DNA of 64,000 nucleotides from Maritimibacter harenae (GCF_009882975.1 NZ_WTUX01000002.1:6489-70488), one strand, 5' to 3'; counted from the first letter of the stretch, positions 55,570-64,000 are shown. Notes: generated by a model not told the origin, from the sequence alone. Translations and numbers: made by a program.

Positions 55570-55857
55570 CTATTGGAAGCGGTTCCAGGCCTTCTGGAAC
55601 GAACTCGCGATGTTCTCCCAGGCGGTTTCCATCCCCTTGCGCATATCGTCCCACGCGGCGTCGCTTGCGGCCTGCGCCTCTTTCATCTTGTGCTGGAACT
55701 CGTCGCGCTGCTGGCGCATTTCGGCGAGCTGCTTTTCGTAGTTCGCCTTCTGCTCGGCCTCGGCGGCCTTGGCCTGGGCCTGCAATTTCTCGATTTCGGC
55801 GTTCCACTCGTCCAGCTTCGCCTTCATTTTTTCAACATATACGTCGCGGTCGCTCAT
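55570..55857 (-). CDS. Small coiled-coil protein
   Basis: This 95-aa charged protein is predicted to be almost entirely a helical coiled coil (residues about 8-75, rich in E, K, A and Q), ending in a Trp-containing amphipathic tail (AWDDMRKGMETAWENIASSF). There is no signal peptide. AGGAGG lies 8 bases upstream of ATG 55857. I do not recognise a family. Tail composition suggests membrane or partner binding. Confidence 0.6.
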   Translation of the reverse strand: MSDRDVYVEKMKAKLDEWNAEIEKLQAQAKAAEAEQKANYEKQLAEMRQQRDEFQHKMKEAQAASDAAWDDMRKGMETAWENIASSFQKAWNRFQ

Positions 55858-55939
55858 GTTTCGCACCTCCTATTGCCCCCCGAGTGTGTCACAGGCGGGC
55901 CTGAATCCAAATAGCGATGGATAACCTGGGCGTTCGCGG

Positions 55940-56815
55940 GTGCCGGGCGCGCTCGGGTTCCCGGATCAGGGATCGGCGACGGCGGAGGGCAAGAAGCTGA
56001 CCATCGGCCGGCTCTATCCGCCCATGTCGATGATCAAGCAGACCACGCCGACGATGCTGCGCACCTCGGTGCTGGGTTTCATCGCGGGCGTGTTGCCCGG
56101 GGCGGGGGCCTCGCTCGGCTCCTTCATCAGCTACTCTTTCGAGAAGCGGCTGGTCGACAAGGACAAGACCTTCGGCACCGGCGATCCGCGCGGTGTGGCC
56201 GCGCCGGAGGCGGGCAACAATGCTGCCGCCGGTGGCGCGCTCGTGCCCATGCTGGCGCTGGGCGTGCCGGGGTCGGGGACGACCGCGGTGCTTCTCGCCG
56301 TGCTCCTCAGCCTCAACATCACGCCGGGGCCACTTCTGTTCACGCAGAACCCCGACGTGGTCTGGGGCCTGATCGCCGCGCTCTTCATCGCGAACTTCAT
56401 GCTGCTCGCGCTGAACATCCCGATGGTGGGCCTGTTCACCCGGGTCCTCCTGGTGCCGCCGCGCATCCTGATGCCGATCGTCGCGATGGTGAGCTTCGTG
56501 GGGATCTACGGCATTTCCGGGTCGACCTTCGACCTGCTGGTCATGATCGCCTTCGGCGTCGCGGGCTGGGTTCTGCGCAAGCTCGACGTGCCGCTGGTTC
56601 CGATCATCCTGGGTACGCTCCTGGGCAACGCGATGGAGAACAACCTGCGCCGCGCGATCACCATCGACAACGGCAACTGGTGGACCCTGATCGACAGCCC
56701 GCTGACGATCATCCTGTGGTCCATCGCCATCATCGGTTTCATCCTTCCGCTCGTGATCGGGCGTCGGGTGAAAGCCAAGATGCGCCGGGACGAGGAAGGC
56801 GCGCTGCAAGACTGA
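55940..56815 (+). pseudogene. 5'-truncated TctA tricarboxylate transporter permease
   Basis: The 291 residues correspond only to the C-terminal part of TctA, whose full length is about 500 aa: GFIAGVLPGAGASLGSFISYSFEKRL, GVAAPEAGNNAAAGGALVPMLALGVPGSGTTAVLL, then further membrane helices to the natural C-terminus. An in-frame stop lies at 55922, and no N-terminal half, TctB or TctC is nearby. The gene is a deletion remnant. The breakpoint lies near 55925-55960, next to the promoter of the small coiled-coil gene. No IS element is visible at the junction. Confidence 0.82.
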
Positions 56816-56820
56816 CAAGA

Positions 56821-56851
56821 GGCCGGGGCGGCGTTCGACGCCGCCCCGGCC
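56821..56851. terminator. Strong bidirectional hairpin terminator
   Basis: A perfect 13-bp stem, GGCCGGGGCGGCG (56821-56833) with CGCCGCCCCGGCC (56839-56851), is closed by TTCGA. It separates the TctA remnant from the convergent acyl-CoA ligase gene. Confidence 0.75.
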
Positions 56852-56863
56852 GTTCCGTTCGCG

Positions 56864-58498
56864 TCAGACGACCTCGGCCGAGGCCCGTTCGCGCAGGACG
56901 AATTTCTGGATCTTCCCCGTCGAGGTCCGGGGGATCGTGTCGAAGACGATCCGGCCCGGCACCTTGTAGGGCGCCAGGTGCTCGCGGCACCAGCTGCGCA
57001 AGGCCGCATCGTCCACCTCCTGCCCAGCATTCAGCTCGACGAAGGCGCAGGGCGTTTCGCCCCACTTGTCATGGGGCATGGCGACCACGGCCGCTACGGC
57101 GACCGCCGGGTGGCGATAGAGCGCTTCTTCCACCTCGATGGACGAGATGTTCTCGCCGCCCGAGATGATGATGTCCTTCGACCGGTCCTTGAGCTGGATG
57201 TAGCCGTCCGGATGCACCACGCCGAGGTCGCCCGAGTGGAACCAGCCGCCGGCAAGCGCTTTCCGCGTGGCCTCGGGGTTCCGGAAATACCCCTTCATCA
57301 CCACGTTGCCGCGGAACATGACCTCGCCCATCGTTTCGCCGTCGCGCGGGACGGGCTGCATCGTTTCGGGGTCCAGCACGTCGAGCTGTTCGAGCGGCAG
57401 GTAGCGCACGCCCTGGCGCGCTTTGAGCCGGGCCTGCTCGGAGGCGGGCAGGGCGGACCAGTCGGCGTGCCATTCGTTGACCACGGCCGGGCCATAGGTC
57501 TCGGTCAGACCGTAGAGATGCGTCACGTCGAAACCTGCGGCGTCCATCTTGGCAAGCAGGCTTTCGGGCGGCGGCGCGGCGGCGGTGAAGAACTGCACGC
57601 GCCGGTCGAGCGCGCGCTTTTCGTCCTCCGCCGCGCTTTCGATCAGCGACATGACGATGGGCGCGCCGCACAGATGCGTCACCCCCTCGTCGGCCAGGGC
57701 CTGCCAGATCGGCGCGGCACGCACCTGGCGCAGGCAGACATGCGTGCCGATGACGGCCGAAAGCGTCCAGGGAAAGCACCAGCCGTTGCAATGGAACATC
57801 GGCAGGGTCCAGAGATACACGCTGTGCTTGGCCATCGACGTGGTCAACGCGTTGCCCTGTGCCAGCAGGTAGGCCCCGCGGTGGTGCGACACGACACCCT
57901 TCGGGTCGCCCGTGGTGCCTGACGTGTAGTTGATCGAGATCGCGTCCCATTCATCCTCGGGCATGAGCCACGCGAAACCGGGATCGCCCGCGGCGACGAA
58001 CGCCTCGTAATCCTCCGCCCCGTCCATCGCGCCGGGGCCGGTGTATTCCGGATCGTCGTAGAGGATCACCTGCGGCGCGACCCTGGCCAGCGACAGCGCC
58101 TCGTCCATCAGGGGCGCGAATTCGCGGTCGACGATGACGACCTTCGACATGGCGTGATCCAGTTGGAAGGCGATGATCGCCGCGTCCAGCCGGGTGTTGA
58201 TCGAATGCAGGACGGCGCCGCACATCGGCACGCCGTAGTGGCATTCCAGCATGGCCGGCGTGTTGGCCAGCATAGCCGAGACCGTGTCTCCGCGCCCCAT
58301 GCCGCGCCCGGCCAGCGACGAGGCCAGCTGCCGGGCCCGGTCGTAGAACGTGGCGTAGCTGCGCCGCAGGTCCCCGTGCACGATGGCGGTGTGATCGGGA
58401 AAGACGCTGGCGGCGCGCTCCAGGAACGTCAACGGGGTCAGCGGCTGGTGGTTCGCCGGCGTCCGGTCGAGGCCGATGTCATAGGGGTTTTCGCTCAT
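56864..58498 (-). CDS. AMP-forming acyl-CoA ligase (DmdB / medium-chain type)
   Basis: The 544-aa ligase shows NYTSGTTGDPKGVVSHHRGAY, YGLTETYGPAVV, GDLGVVHPDGYIQLKDRSKDIIISGGENISS and PRTSTGKIQKF. This subfamily includes 3-methylmercaptopropionate-CoA ligases and short/medium-chain ligases of marine bacteria. It follows the hydratase gene by two bases. With the DmdA-like gene upstream, a thio- or methylated short-chain acid is plausible, but cannot be proved here. Start ATG 58498 or 58504. Confidence 0.86.
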   Translation of the reverse strand: MSENPYDIGLDRTPANHQPLTPLTFLERAASVFPDHTAIVHGDLRRSYATFYDRARQLASSLAGRGMGRGDTVSAMLANTPAMLECHYGVPMCGAVLHSINTRLDAAIIAFQLDHAMSKVVIVDREFAPLMDEALSLARVAPQVILYDDPEYTGPGAMDGAEDYEAFVAAGDPGFAWLMPEDEWDAISINYTSGTTGDPKGVVSHHRGAYLLAQGNALTTSMAKHSVYLWTLPMFHCNGWCFPWTLSAVIGTHVCLRQVRAAPIWQALADEGVTHLCGAPIVMSLIESAAEDEKRALDRRVQFFTAAAPPPESLLAKMDAAGFDVTHLYGLTETYGPAVVNEWHADWSALPASEQARLKARQGVRYLPLEQLDVLDPETMQPVPRDGETMGEVMFRGNVVMKGYFRNPEATRKALAGGWFHSGDLGVVHPDGYIQLKDRSKDIIISGGENISSIEVEEALYRHPAVAVAAVVAMPHDKWGETPCAFVELNAGQEVDDAALRSWCREHLAPYKVPGRIVFDTIPRTSTGKIQKFVLRERASAEVV

Positions 58499-58500
58499 GC

Positions 58501-59304
58501 TCATCGGTCCTGCCACTGCGCCGCGCGCTTTTCGATGAAGGCGCCGATGCCCTCTTCGGCATCGTGGGCCAGCATGTTGTCGACCATCACCTGGCTGGCG
58601 TAGTCATAAGCTTCGGCCAGGGGTTTCTCGCGTTGCGCGTAGAAGGCGCGCTTGCCGGTGGCGAGCGTCATGGTCGACTTGGCGGCGACCTTGCCGGCCA
58701 TCTCCGCCACGGCGTCGCGCAACGCGTCTTCCGGCACAGCGTCATTCACGAGACCGATCTCGGCCGCGCGCGTCGCGGAGATCATGTCGCCCGTCAGAAG
58801 CATCTCCATCGCGTGCTTGCTGGCGACATTGCGTGACAGGGCCACCATCGGGGTCGAGCAGAAGAGGCCGATGTGCACGCCGGGCGTGCTGAACCGTGCG
58901 GTATCCGACGCGAGGGCCAGGTCGCAACTGGCCACCAGCTGGCAGCCGGCGGCGGTGGCCACGCCGGTGACCTCGGCGATCACCGGCTTGGGACAATTCA
59001 CGATCGCCTGCATGACGCCGGAGCACTGCGCCATGACGTATTCGAAATAGGCCCGGCCCCGGTCCGGCGCCTGCCGCCCGGCGGTCATCTCCTTCAGATC
59101 ATGACCCGCACAGAACGCGGGGCCGTTCGCGGCGAGCACGATCACCCGGACCGCGGGATCGGCGCCCGCGTCGGCGAAGGCCGCGCCCAGTTCGGACAGC
59201 ATCGCCTCGGACAGGGCGTTGCGTCGTCGCTCGTCGTTCATCGTGAGGCGCAGGATGCCGTCCGGCGCCAGGTCGCGCAGAAGGATGTCGCTGTGATTGG
59301 TCAT
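58501..59304 (-). CDS. Enoyl-CoA hydratase/isomerase
   Basis: The 267-aa crotonase has AANGPAFCAGHDLKEM and EVTGVATAAGCQLVASCDLALASDTARFSTPGVHIGLF. GGAGGGGAG precedes ATG 59304. It is nested between the ligase and OsmC genes of the same operon. Length equals that of DmdD-like hydratases; identity to DmdD is not claimed. Confidence 0.87.
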   Translation of the reverse strand: MTNHSDILLRDLAPDGILRLTMNDERRRNALSEAMLSELGAAFADAGADPAVRVIVLAANGPAFCAGHDLKEMTAGRQAPDRGRAYFEYVMAQCSGVMQAIVNCPKPVIAEVTGVATAAGCQLVASCDLALASDTARFSTPGVHIGLFCSTPMVALSRNVASKHAMEMLLTGDMISATRAAEIGLVNDAVPEDALRDAVAEMAGKVAAKSTMTLATGKRAFYAQREKPLAEAYDYASQVMVDNMLAHDAEEGIGAFIEKRAAQWQDR

Positions 59305-59326
59305 GGCGCGGCTCCCCTCCGGGGGA

Positions 59327-59776
59327 TCAGTTGACGTTGATTTCCACGCTGTCGGCCAGCGTGTTGGCGATGAAGCAGTAGCGGTGTGCGCGGTGCTGCA
59401 TCTCGTCCAGCTTCTCGGGCTCGACGCTGAACCCTGTGTCGAAACGCACGACCGGGTTGAGGTCGATCCGCGTGACCGACATCTGCCCCTTGGCGTTCTT
59501 GCCCAGGTGCGCCTCGGCGTAGTCATGGTAGCTGGCGACCGGCCAGCCGGCCTTGGCGCAGAGCGCGAGGAAGGTCATCATGTGGCAGCTGGACAGCGAT
59601 GCGGCCAGCGCCTGCTCGGGGTTGGTGTGGTCGGGATCGCCGCCCCAGTCGGGGGCGGCGTCCACCTGCACTTCGTGTGCGCGGTTGTAGTGCACTGCGT
59701 GGGCGTTGGAGTACTGGCCCGTTTCCAGGGCCGGCGCGGTGCGTTGCCAGTGCAGCTCGATCGCGAGATCAGACAT
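59327..59776 (-). CDS. OsmC-family peroxide-reducing protein
   Basis: The 149-aa OsmC/Ohr-type protein carries both redox cysteines, C64 (LSSCHMMTFLALC) and C134 (HRYCFIANTL). These proteins reduce organic hydroperoxides with a thiol donor. Its start overlaps the DmdA-like stop (8 nt), so it is co-expressed with it. Confidence 0.88.
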   Translation of the reverse strand: MSDLAIELHWQRTAPALETGQYSNAHAVHYNRAHEVQVDAAPDWGGDPDHTNPEQALAASLSSCHMMTFLALCAKAGWPVASYHDYAEAHLGKNAKGQMSVTRIDLNPVVRFDTGFSVEPEKLDEMQHRAHRYCFIANTLADSVEINVN

Positions 59777-60959
59777 TGAAAGGGCCTCGCGCCTGGACCT
59801 GAACGGGCTGGGCCACGGCGTCCGAGGCCAGTTTCTTGCGCGGATCGAAGAACGGCCGCTCCACCACGGTCGCCGTCGTCTCGCCCGAATGCTTCCAGAC
59901 GTGCAGTTCGGTGCCCAGCTCGGCCGCCTCGAGCGAAACCATCGCGAGCGCGATGTTCTTCTTCAGGCGCGGCGAATAGACGGCCGAGGTCACCTTGCCG
60001 ACGGTCTCGCCGTCCCGGGTGATCGTCCAGAACGTGGTGTTCGGGCGAGCCATCGGGTCGCCGTCGACGATCAGGCCCACCTGCTTGCGCGTGATCCCGT
60101 TGTCGCGGATGCGCTGCAGGGCGAACTTGCCGATGAAGTCGGCGTCCATGTCCAGGTCGACCAGCCGGTCGAGGCCCAGCTCGTAGGGGTTCGTGTCGCC
60201 ATCGGCGTCGGCGTGGTAGGACAGCATCCCGCCCTCGATCCGGCGGATGGTCGAGGTGTGGCCGGGCTTGAGCCCCATCGGCAGGCCCACGGCCATGATC
60301 CGCTCCCACAGCGCGTCGCCGAAGTTGGAGTCGCGCAGGTAGATTTCATAGCCCAGCTCGCTCGACCAACCGGTGCGGGAGACGACCAGCGGGATACCGT
60401 CGAGCTCGGTCTCGATGAGCCAGAAGTAGCGCAGGTCGAGGATCTCGTCGCCGAAGAGCGCCTGCATGATCTCACCCGATTTCGGGCCCTGGAGCTGCAA
60501 CGGCGAGACGTCGGGCTCGGTGATCGACACGTTCAGCCCCGAATGCACCGCCACGCCCTGCGCCCAGAGCAGGATGTCGCTGTCGGCCAGCGACAGCCAG
60601 AAGTGGTCCTCGGCCAGCTTGAGCAGGATGGGATCGTTCAGGATGCCGCCCTGGGCATTGGTGATCAGGACGTACTTGCACTGGCCGACCGCCATCTTGG
60701 ACAGGTTGCGCGGCGTCAGCATCTGGACGAACTGCGCCGCGTCGGGGCCGGTGATCTCGACCTGGCGTTCAACGCCCACGTCGCACAGGATCGCGTCGTT
60801 CACCAGGTTCCAGAAGTTCTGTTCCGGGTCGCCGAAATCGCGCGGGATGTACATGTGGTTGTATACCGAGAAGCCTTGCGCGCCCCAGCGCACGGTGGCG
60901 TCGAAATACGGCGATTTGCGGATTTGCGTGCCAAAGCCGAAGTCTTGAATCTGCATCAT
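59769..60959 (-). CDS. DmdA-like GcvT-fold aminomethyltransferase / demethylase
   Basis: The 396-aa protein follows DMSP demethylase DmdA in order: YNHMYIPRDFG, CDVGVERQVEITGPDAAQFVQMLTPRNLSKM, GQCKYVLITNAQGGILNDPILLKL, WLSLADSD and EPDVSPLQLQGPKSG. It is therefore a folate-dependent methyltransferase of the GcvT fold. It is somewhat longer than true DmdA (about 365 aa), and close DmdA-like paralogues with other substrates are common, so DMSP activity is unproven. GGTGGAG lies upstream of ATG 60959. Confidence 0.75.
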   Translation of the reverse strand: MMQIQDFGFGTQIRKSPYFDATVRWGAQGFSVYNHMYIPRDFGDPEQNFWNLVNDAILCDVGVERQVEITGPDAAQFVQMLTPRNLSKMAVGQCKYVLITNAQGGILNDPILLKLAEDHFWLSLADSDILLWAQGVAVHSGLNVSITEPDVSPLQLQGPKSGEIMQALFGDEILDLRYFWLIETELDGIPLVVSRTGWSSELGYEIYLRDSNFGDALWERIMAVGLPMGLKPGHTSTIRRIEGGMLSYHADADGDTNPYELGLDRLVDLDMDADFIGKFALQRIRDNGITRKQVGLIVDGDPMARPNTTFWTITRDGETVGKVTSAVYSPRLKKNIALAMVSLEAAELGTELHVWKHSGETTATVVERPFFDPRKKLASDAVAQPVQVQARGPFNV

Positions 60960-61121
60960 GGTCTCCACCCTGATCTGCGCTCCGGGCGCGGCCCGTCGAC
61001 GCGTTGTGTCCTGCGCCGGGTGTAACGCTCATCAATTGAACACGTGGCCTAAAGGTTGGCCGTTCCGGAGACTGCTTGGGCTCGATTTCGGACGTTTCAC
61101 GGTCCGATTGGACCTGTTTGG

Positions 61122-61616
61122 TCAGCGCCCGGTCTGAGAGACCAGTTTCGCGAGATTCGGCTGCTCCGCCTTGATCAGGCGCGTGGCGAAGTAGGTCATG
61201 TAGCGGTCGATCGACAGGTCCGCCGACAACACGTCGTCCATCAGGGCCTGGAAGGACGACAGGCTGGGGGTGACGACCGTCATCACGTAGTCGATTCCGC
61301 CGCCGGTCGCGACGCAGTTGATGATCTCGTCGATCGACTTGATGTGGGCCTCGAACCTGTCGAAGTCGATCTTGCGGTGGTGGGTGAGCGACACCGTCAC
61401 CACGACCCGCGTCGCGTCGATCACGCGCTCGAGCGCGATGTCGGCGTGATAGCCGCGGATGTAGCCCGCTTCGCGCAACCGGGTGAGCCGTTGCCAGCAG
61501 GGTGTTGCGGACAGGCAGACGATCTCGGCCAGCTTGGTCTTGCTGAGCTGGCCATGTTTCTGGACGGCACTGAGAATGCGAATGTCGGTCGGATCCAGCC
61601 CTTTACGGTCCCGCAT
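61122..61616 (-). CDS. Lrp/AsnC-family transcriptional regulator
   Basis: The 164-aa protein has an N-terminal helix-turn-helix (LDPTDIRILSAVQKHGQLSKTKLAEIVCLSATPCWQRLTRLREAGYIRGYHADI) and a RAM ligand domain. ATG 61616 opens MRDRKGLDPTDIRIL and gives the usual Lrp length. It precedes the DmdA-like gene on the same strand and is divergent from the dehydrogenase gene at 61871, so it likely governs one or both. Confidence 0.9.
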   Translation of the reverse strand: MRDRKGLDPTDIRILSAVQKHGQLSKTKLAEIVCLSATPCWQRLTRLREAGYIRGYHADIALERVIDATRVVVTVSLTHHRKIDFDRFEAHIKSIDEIINCVATGGGIDYVMTVVTPSLSSFQALMDDVLSADLSIDRYMTYFATRLIKAEQPNLAKLVSQTGR

Positions 61617-61870
61617 GTCTTTATGCCTTCGATACGCGTCGATACGCAGCCCGACCCCCTGCAAGCCGCGGTCTGCCCACATCTTATGCGACCAGCCCGG
61701 CCAGAAAAAAGGTGGATTTGCGACATGTGGCAGCGGGAGAGCGTCACGCCGCTCATGCCCGGCCCTCGGTTCAACGAGATCGGCCCCTGAGCGTTCAAAT
61801 CCATCGTTACGCGGATCGCGGGAATCTTGGCACCCTGTCGGCAATAGTCATCGACGCATCGGAGATCATC

Positions 61871-62839
61871 ATGGAAGTCGGGTTCATCGGCCTGGGAAAC
61901 GTGGGCGGCAAGCTGGCGGGAAGCCTTCTGCGCAACGGGATTTCGCTGACGGTCTCGGACCTCAAGCCGGACCTGGTCGTGGATTTCACCGCGCGCGGGG
62001 CGCAGGTGGCCGAAAGCACCGCGGCCCTGATGCGCGACTGCGATGTGGTGATCACCTGCCTGCCGTCGCCCGCGGCCTCCGCCGCCGTGATGAACGAAAT
62101 GCTGCCCGAGGTGCGCCCGGGCAAGATCTGGCTCGAGATGTCGACCACGGACGAAGCCGAGATCCGGCGCCTTGCCGCGCTGGTCGAGGAGAAGGGCGGC
62201 ACCGCCGTCGACTGCCCCGTCTCCGGCGGCTGCCACCGGGCCGACACGGGCAACATCTCGATCTTCGCGGGCTGTGACCGCGCGACCTTCGAGCAGGTCC
62301 TGCCGCTCCTGACCCGCCTGGGACGCCGCGTGCTGCATACCGGGCCCGTCGGCACCGCGTCGACGCTGAAGGTGATGACCAACTACCTCGCCACGGCGAA
62401 CCTTCTGACCTGCTGCGAGGCGCTGGTGACGATGAAGGCCGCGGGCATGGACCTGGCCACCACCTACGAGGCGATGAAGATCTCCTCGGGCACGAGCTTC
62501 GTGCACGAGACGGAGAGCCAGCTCATCCTCAACGGCTCGCGCGACGTGAGCTTCACGATGGACCTGATCCTGAAGGACATCGGCCTGTTCCAGGAGATCG
62601 CCGAGCGCAACGACGTGCCGCTGGAACTGTCACCGATGGTCATCGACATCATGAAGGACGGCCAGAAGCGGTACGGCGAGCGCGCCAACACGGACGACAT
62701 CATCCGCCGGCTCGAGGAGGCCACGGGGCTGTCGATCCTGGCCGATGGCTTCCCGGCCGAGCTGGTCGACGACGAGCCGGAAGAACCGGGCTACGAAGTC
62801 TTTCCACCGGGGGCCGAGCGTCCCGTCGCCGCGGAGTGA
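61871..62839 (+). CDS. 3-hydroxyisobutyrate dehydrogenase-like oxidoreductase
   Basis: This 322-aa protein is a beta-hydroxyacid dehydrogenase: NAD motif GFIGLGNVGGKLAGSLL, substrate motif DCPVSGGCHRADTGNISIFAG and the catalytic Lys region TLKVMTNYLATAN. An acidic, Glu/Pro-rich C-terminal tail (about 305-322) extends past the usual end. It is followed by a class II aldolase gene 5 bases later. The pair probably oxidises and splits a hydroxy acid. Confidence 0.87.
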   Translation: MEVGFIGLGNVGGKLAGSLLRNGISLTVSDLKPDLVVDFTARGAQVAESTAALMRDCDVVITCLPSPAASAAVMNEMLPEVRPGKIWLEMSTTDEAEIRRLAALVEEKGGTAVDCPVSGGCHRADTGNISIFAGCDRATFEQVLPLLTRLGRRVLHTGPVGTASTLKVMTNYLATANLLTCCEALVTMKAAGMDLATTYEAMKISSGTSFVHETESQLILNGSRDVSFTMDLILKDIGLFQEIAERNDVPLELSPMVIDIMKDGQKRYGERANTDDIIRRLEEATGLSILADGFPAELVDDEPEEPGYEVFPPGAERPVAAE

Positions 62840-62844
62840 GTGCC

Positions 62845-63597
62845 ATGAGTTTCGACGACCGGCAGAACATGACCCACTGGGAGGCGCGCACGGACCTGGC
62901 GGCCGCCTTCCGCTGGACCGCGCGCCTGAACATGCACGAAGCGGTGGCAAACCACTTCAGCCTCGCGGTCAACGAGGACGGCACGCAGTTTCTCATCAAC
63001 CCGAACCAGGCGCATTTCTCGCGCATCCGCGCATCGGAGCTCTTGTTGCTCGATGCCAACGACCCCGAGGCGCTCGACCGGCCCGACGCGCCGGACCCGA
63101 CGGCCTGGGGGCTTCACGGCTCGATCCACCGGCGCTGCCCGCACGCGCGCTGCGTGATGCATGCCCATTCGATCTTCGCGACCGTGCTTGCCTCGCTCGC
63201 CGACAGCACGCTGCCGCCGATCGACCAGAACACGGCGACCTTCTTCAACCGCGTGGTGATCGACGAGAGTTTCGGGGGGCTGGCCTTCGAGGAAGAGGGA
63301 GAGCGCTGCGCCGCGATGCTCTGCGACCCGGCCAAGAAGGTCATGGTCATGGGCAATCACGGCGTGCTCGTGCTGGGCGACAGCGTCGCCGATGCGTTCA
63401 ACCGGCTCTACTACTTCGAGCGCGCGGCCGAGACCTATGTCCGCGCGCTCCAGACCGGCCAGCCCTTGCGGGTGATCCCGGACGACATCGCCGAGAAGAC
63501 CGCGCGCGAGCTCGAGGATTACCCGGGGCAGGCCGAGGCCCACCTGGCCGCGATCCGCCGCATCCTCGACCACGAAGCTTCCGATTACGCCACCTGA
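62845..63597 (+). CDS. Class II aldolase/adducin-family protein
   Basis: The 250-aa protein has the zinc-binding VMHAHSIFATVLA motif and GNHGVLVLGDSVADAF, which is the third-ligand segment of class II aldolases. GGAG lies 8 bases before ATG 62845; GTG 62836 is an alternative coupled to the previous stop. It could be an aldolase or decarboxylase acting on the product of the dehydrogenase. Confidence 0.85.
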   Translation: MSFDDRQNMTHWEARTDLAAAFRWTARLNMHEAVANHFSLAVNEDGTQFLINPNQAHFSRIRASELLLLDANDPEALDRPDAPDPTAWGLHGSIHRRCPHARCVMHAHSIFATVLASLADSTLPPIDQNTATFFNRVVIDESFGGLAFEEEGERCAAMLCDPAKKVMVMGNHGVLVLGDSVADAFNRLYYFERAAETYVRALQTGQPLRVIPDDIAEKTARELEDYPGQAEAHLAAIRRILDHEASDYAT

Positions 63598-63619
63598 TCT
63601 TCCGCCACGGAGCGAGACC

Positions 63620-64000
63620 ATGACCCAGATCACCCTGACCGATACCGGCATGACCGTGCCGCTCGCGGCCGGCGAGACCTATTTCAACTATTGCTGGCTG
63701 CGCGACGCGTGCCCCAGCTGCATCGATCCGCAGACCCGCGAACGCATCTTCGACGTGGCCTCGCTCCCCGCGCTGCCGCGCGCCGGATCCGCGCGGATCG
63801 AGGGCGACGAGCTGGTCGTCGACTGGCAGACGGAACCGCAGGTCAGCCGCATTCCCCTGGCGCTGCTCGAGACCTTCGCCGCGCGCGGCCGCGCCGAGGA
63901 CCCCGCCGACGTGCCACGCACCCTTTGGCATGGCGGCCATGCCCCTGACTTCCTGCGCGTTTCGCAGGAGGCCGTTCAGAACGACCCCGGGGCCCGGGCG
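63620..64000 (+). CDS. Gamma-butyrobetaine dioxygenase-like protein, partial (runs off window)
   Basis: The first 127 residues show the N-terminal zinc-binding domain of the GBBH/TauD group: FNYCWLRDACPSCIDPQTRERIFDV supplies the Cys ligands, and LWHGGHAPDFL the His. The Fe/2-oxoglutarate oxygenase domain would lie beyond base 64000. Proteins of this type hydroxylate trimethylated amines, for example in carnitine synthesis, or phosphonates. The aldolase and dehydrogenase upstream fit processing of the hydroxylated product. Confidence 0.75.
   Translation, partial: MTQITLTDTGMTVPLAAGETYFNYCWLRDACPSCIDPQTRERIFDVASLPALPRAGSARIEGDELVVDWQTEPQVSRIPLALLETFAARGRAEDPADVPRTLWHGGHAPDFLRVSQEAVQNDPGARA

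Noticed and set aside
59769-60959. Naming the GcvT-fold protein DmdA outright
   Set aside because: Motif order matches DmdA, but length differs and DmdA-like paralogues with other substrates are frequent. Only the family-level call is supported.

Overview
The window reads as chromosomal or large-replicon DNA from a high-GC alphaproteobacterium, most likely Rhodobacterales (Roseobacter group). The reasons are two TRAP transporters, a DmdA-like demethylase, dense aromatic-acid and acyl-CoA catabolism, and tightly overlapping ATGA gene junctions. No rRNA, tRNA or CRISPR array was seen. Species cannot be fixed from the sequence.

1-9.7 kb is an accessory island. An IS6-family element (about 31-780) abuts and truncates a gene for an M50 metallopeptidase/HlyD-like membrane protein. 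Overlapping it downstream are a degenerate SecA paralogue with no Walker A lysine and a periplasmic adaptor. Then come a DUF3892-like small protein, an AT-rich patch holding a short coding-like remnant, an ATP-grasp ligase, a 669-aa protein with a possible Cys-His-Asn hydrolase centre, and an exported cytochrome c. This is the best candidate for an undescribed system, probably peptide or protein modification and export.

9.7-18.6 kb is a terephthalate-type (tph-like) aromatic dioxygenase cluster. It has a TRAP transporter, an IclR regulator, a Rieske oxygenase alpha/beta pair, a PdxA-like diol dehydrogenase, a reductase and a flavin monooxygenase. Two nearly identical GTTCG-N5-CGAAC palindromes flank the regulator gene and look like its operators.

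18.6-39.2 kb encodes a full tryptophan-to-anthraniloyl-CoA route: KynA, arylformamidase, KynU, 2-aminobenzoate-CoA ligase and the two-domain 2-aminobenzoyl-CoA monooxygenase/reductase. SDR, RidA, enoyl-CoA hydratase and acyl-CoA dehydrogenase genes support it, with a Liv-type ABC importer. A MarR gene sits centrally, and two ATTTCAAGC...GCTTGAAAT palindromes lie at the two divergent promoter regions, so one regulon is likely. An FMO/cupin/AraC module and a second cupin/flavin monooxygenase pair are embedded in it.

39.5-53.7 kb is a catabolic cluster for an unidentified carboxylic acid. It holds a ThDP enzyme, a second TRAP system, TetR and IclR regulators, an acyl-CoA ligase, an enoyl-CoA hydratase, two large/small acyl-CoA dehydrogenase pairs and an SDR. 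A shared 16-bp motif at the divergent promoter and upstream of the TRAP operon suggests IclR control.

53.8-56.8 kb holds a type III polyketide synthase with an isoprenylcysteine-methyltransferase-like enzyme, a small coiled-coil protein, and a 5'-truncated TctA remnant. 56.9-64 kb holds an acyl-CoA ligase, enoyl-CoA hydratase, OsmC, DmdA-like GcvT protein and Lrp regulator on the minus strand. On the plus strand are a 3-hydroxyisobutyrate dehydrogenase-like protein, a class II aldolase and a gamma-butyrobetaine dioxygenase-like gene cut by the window end.
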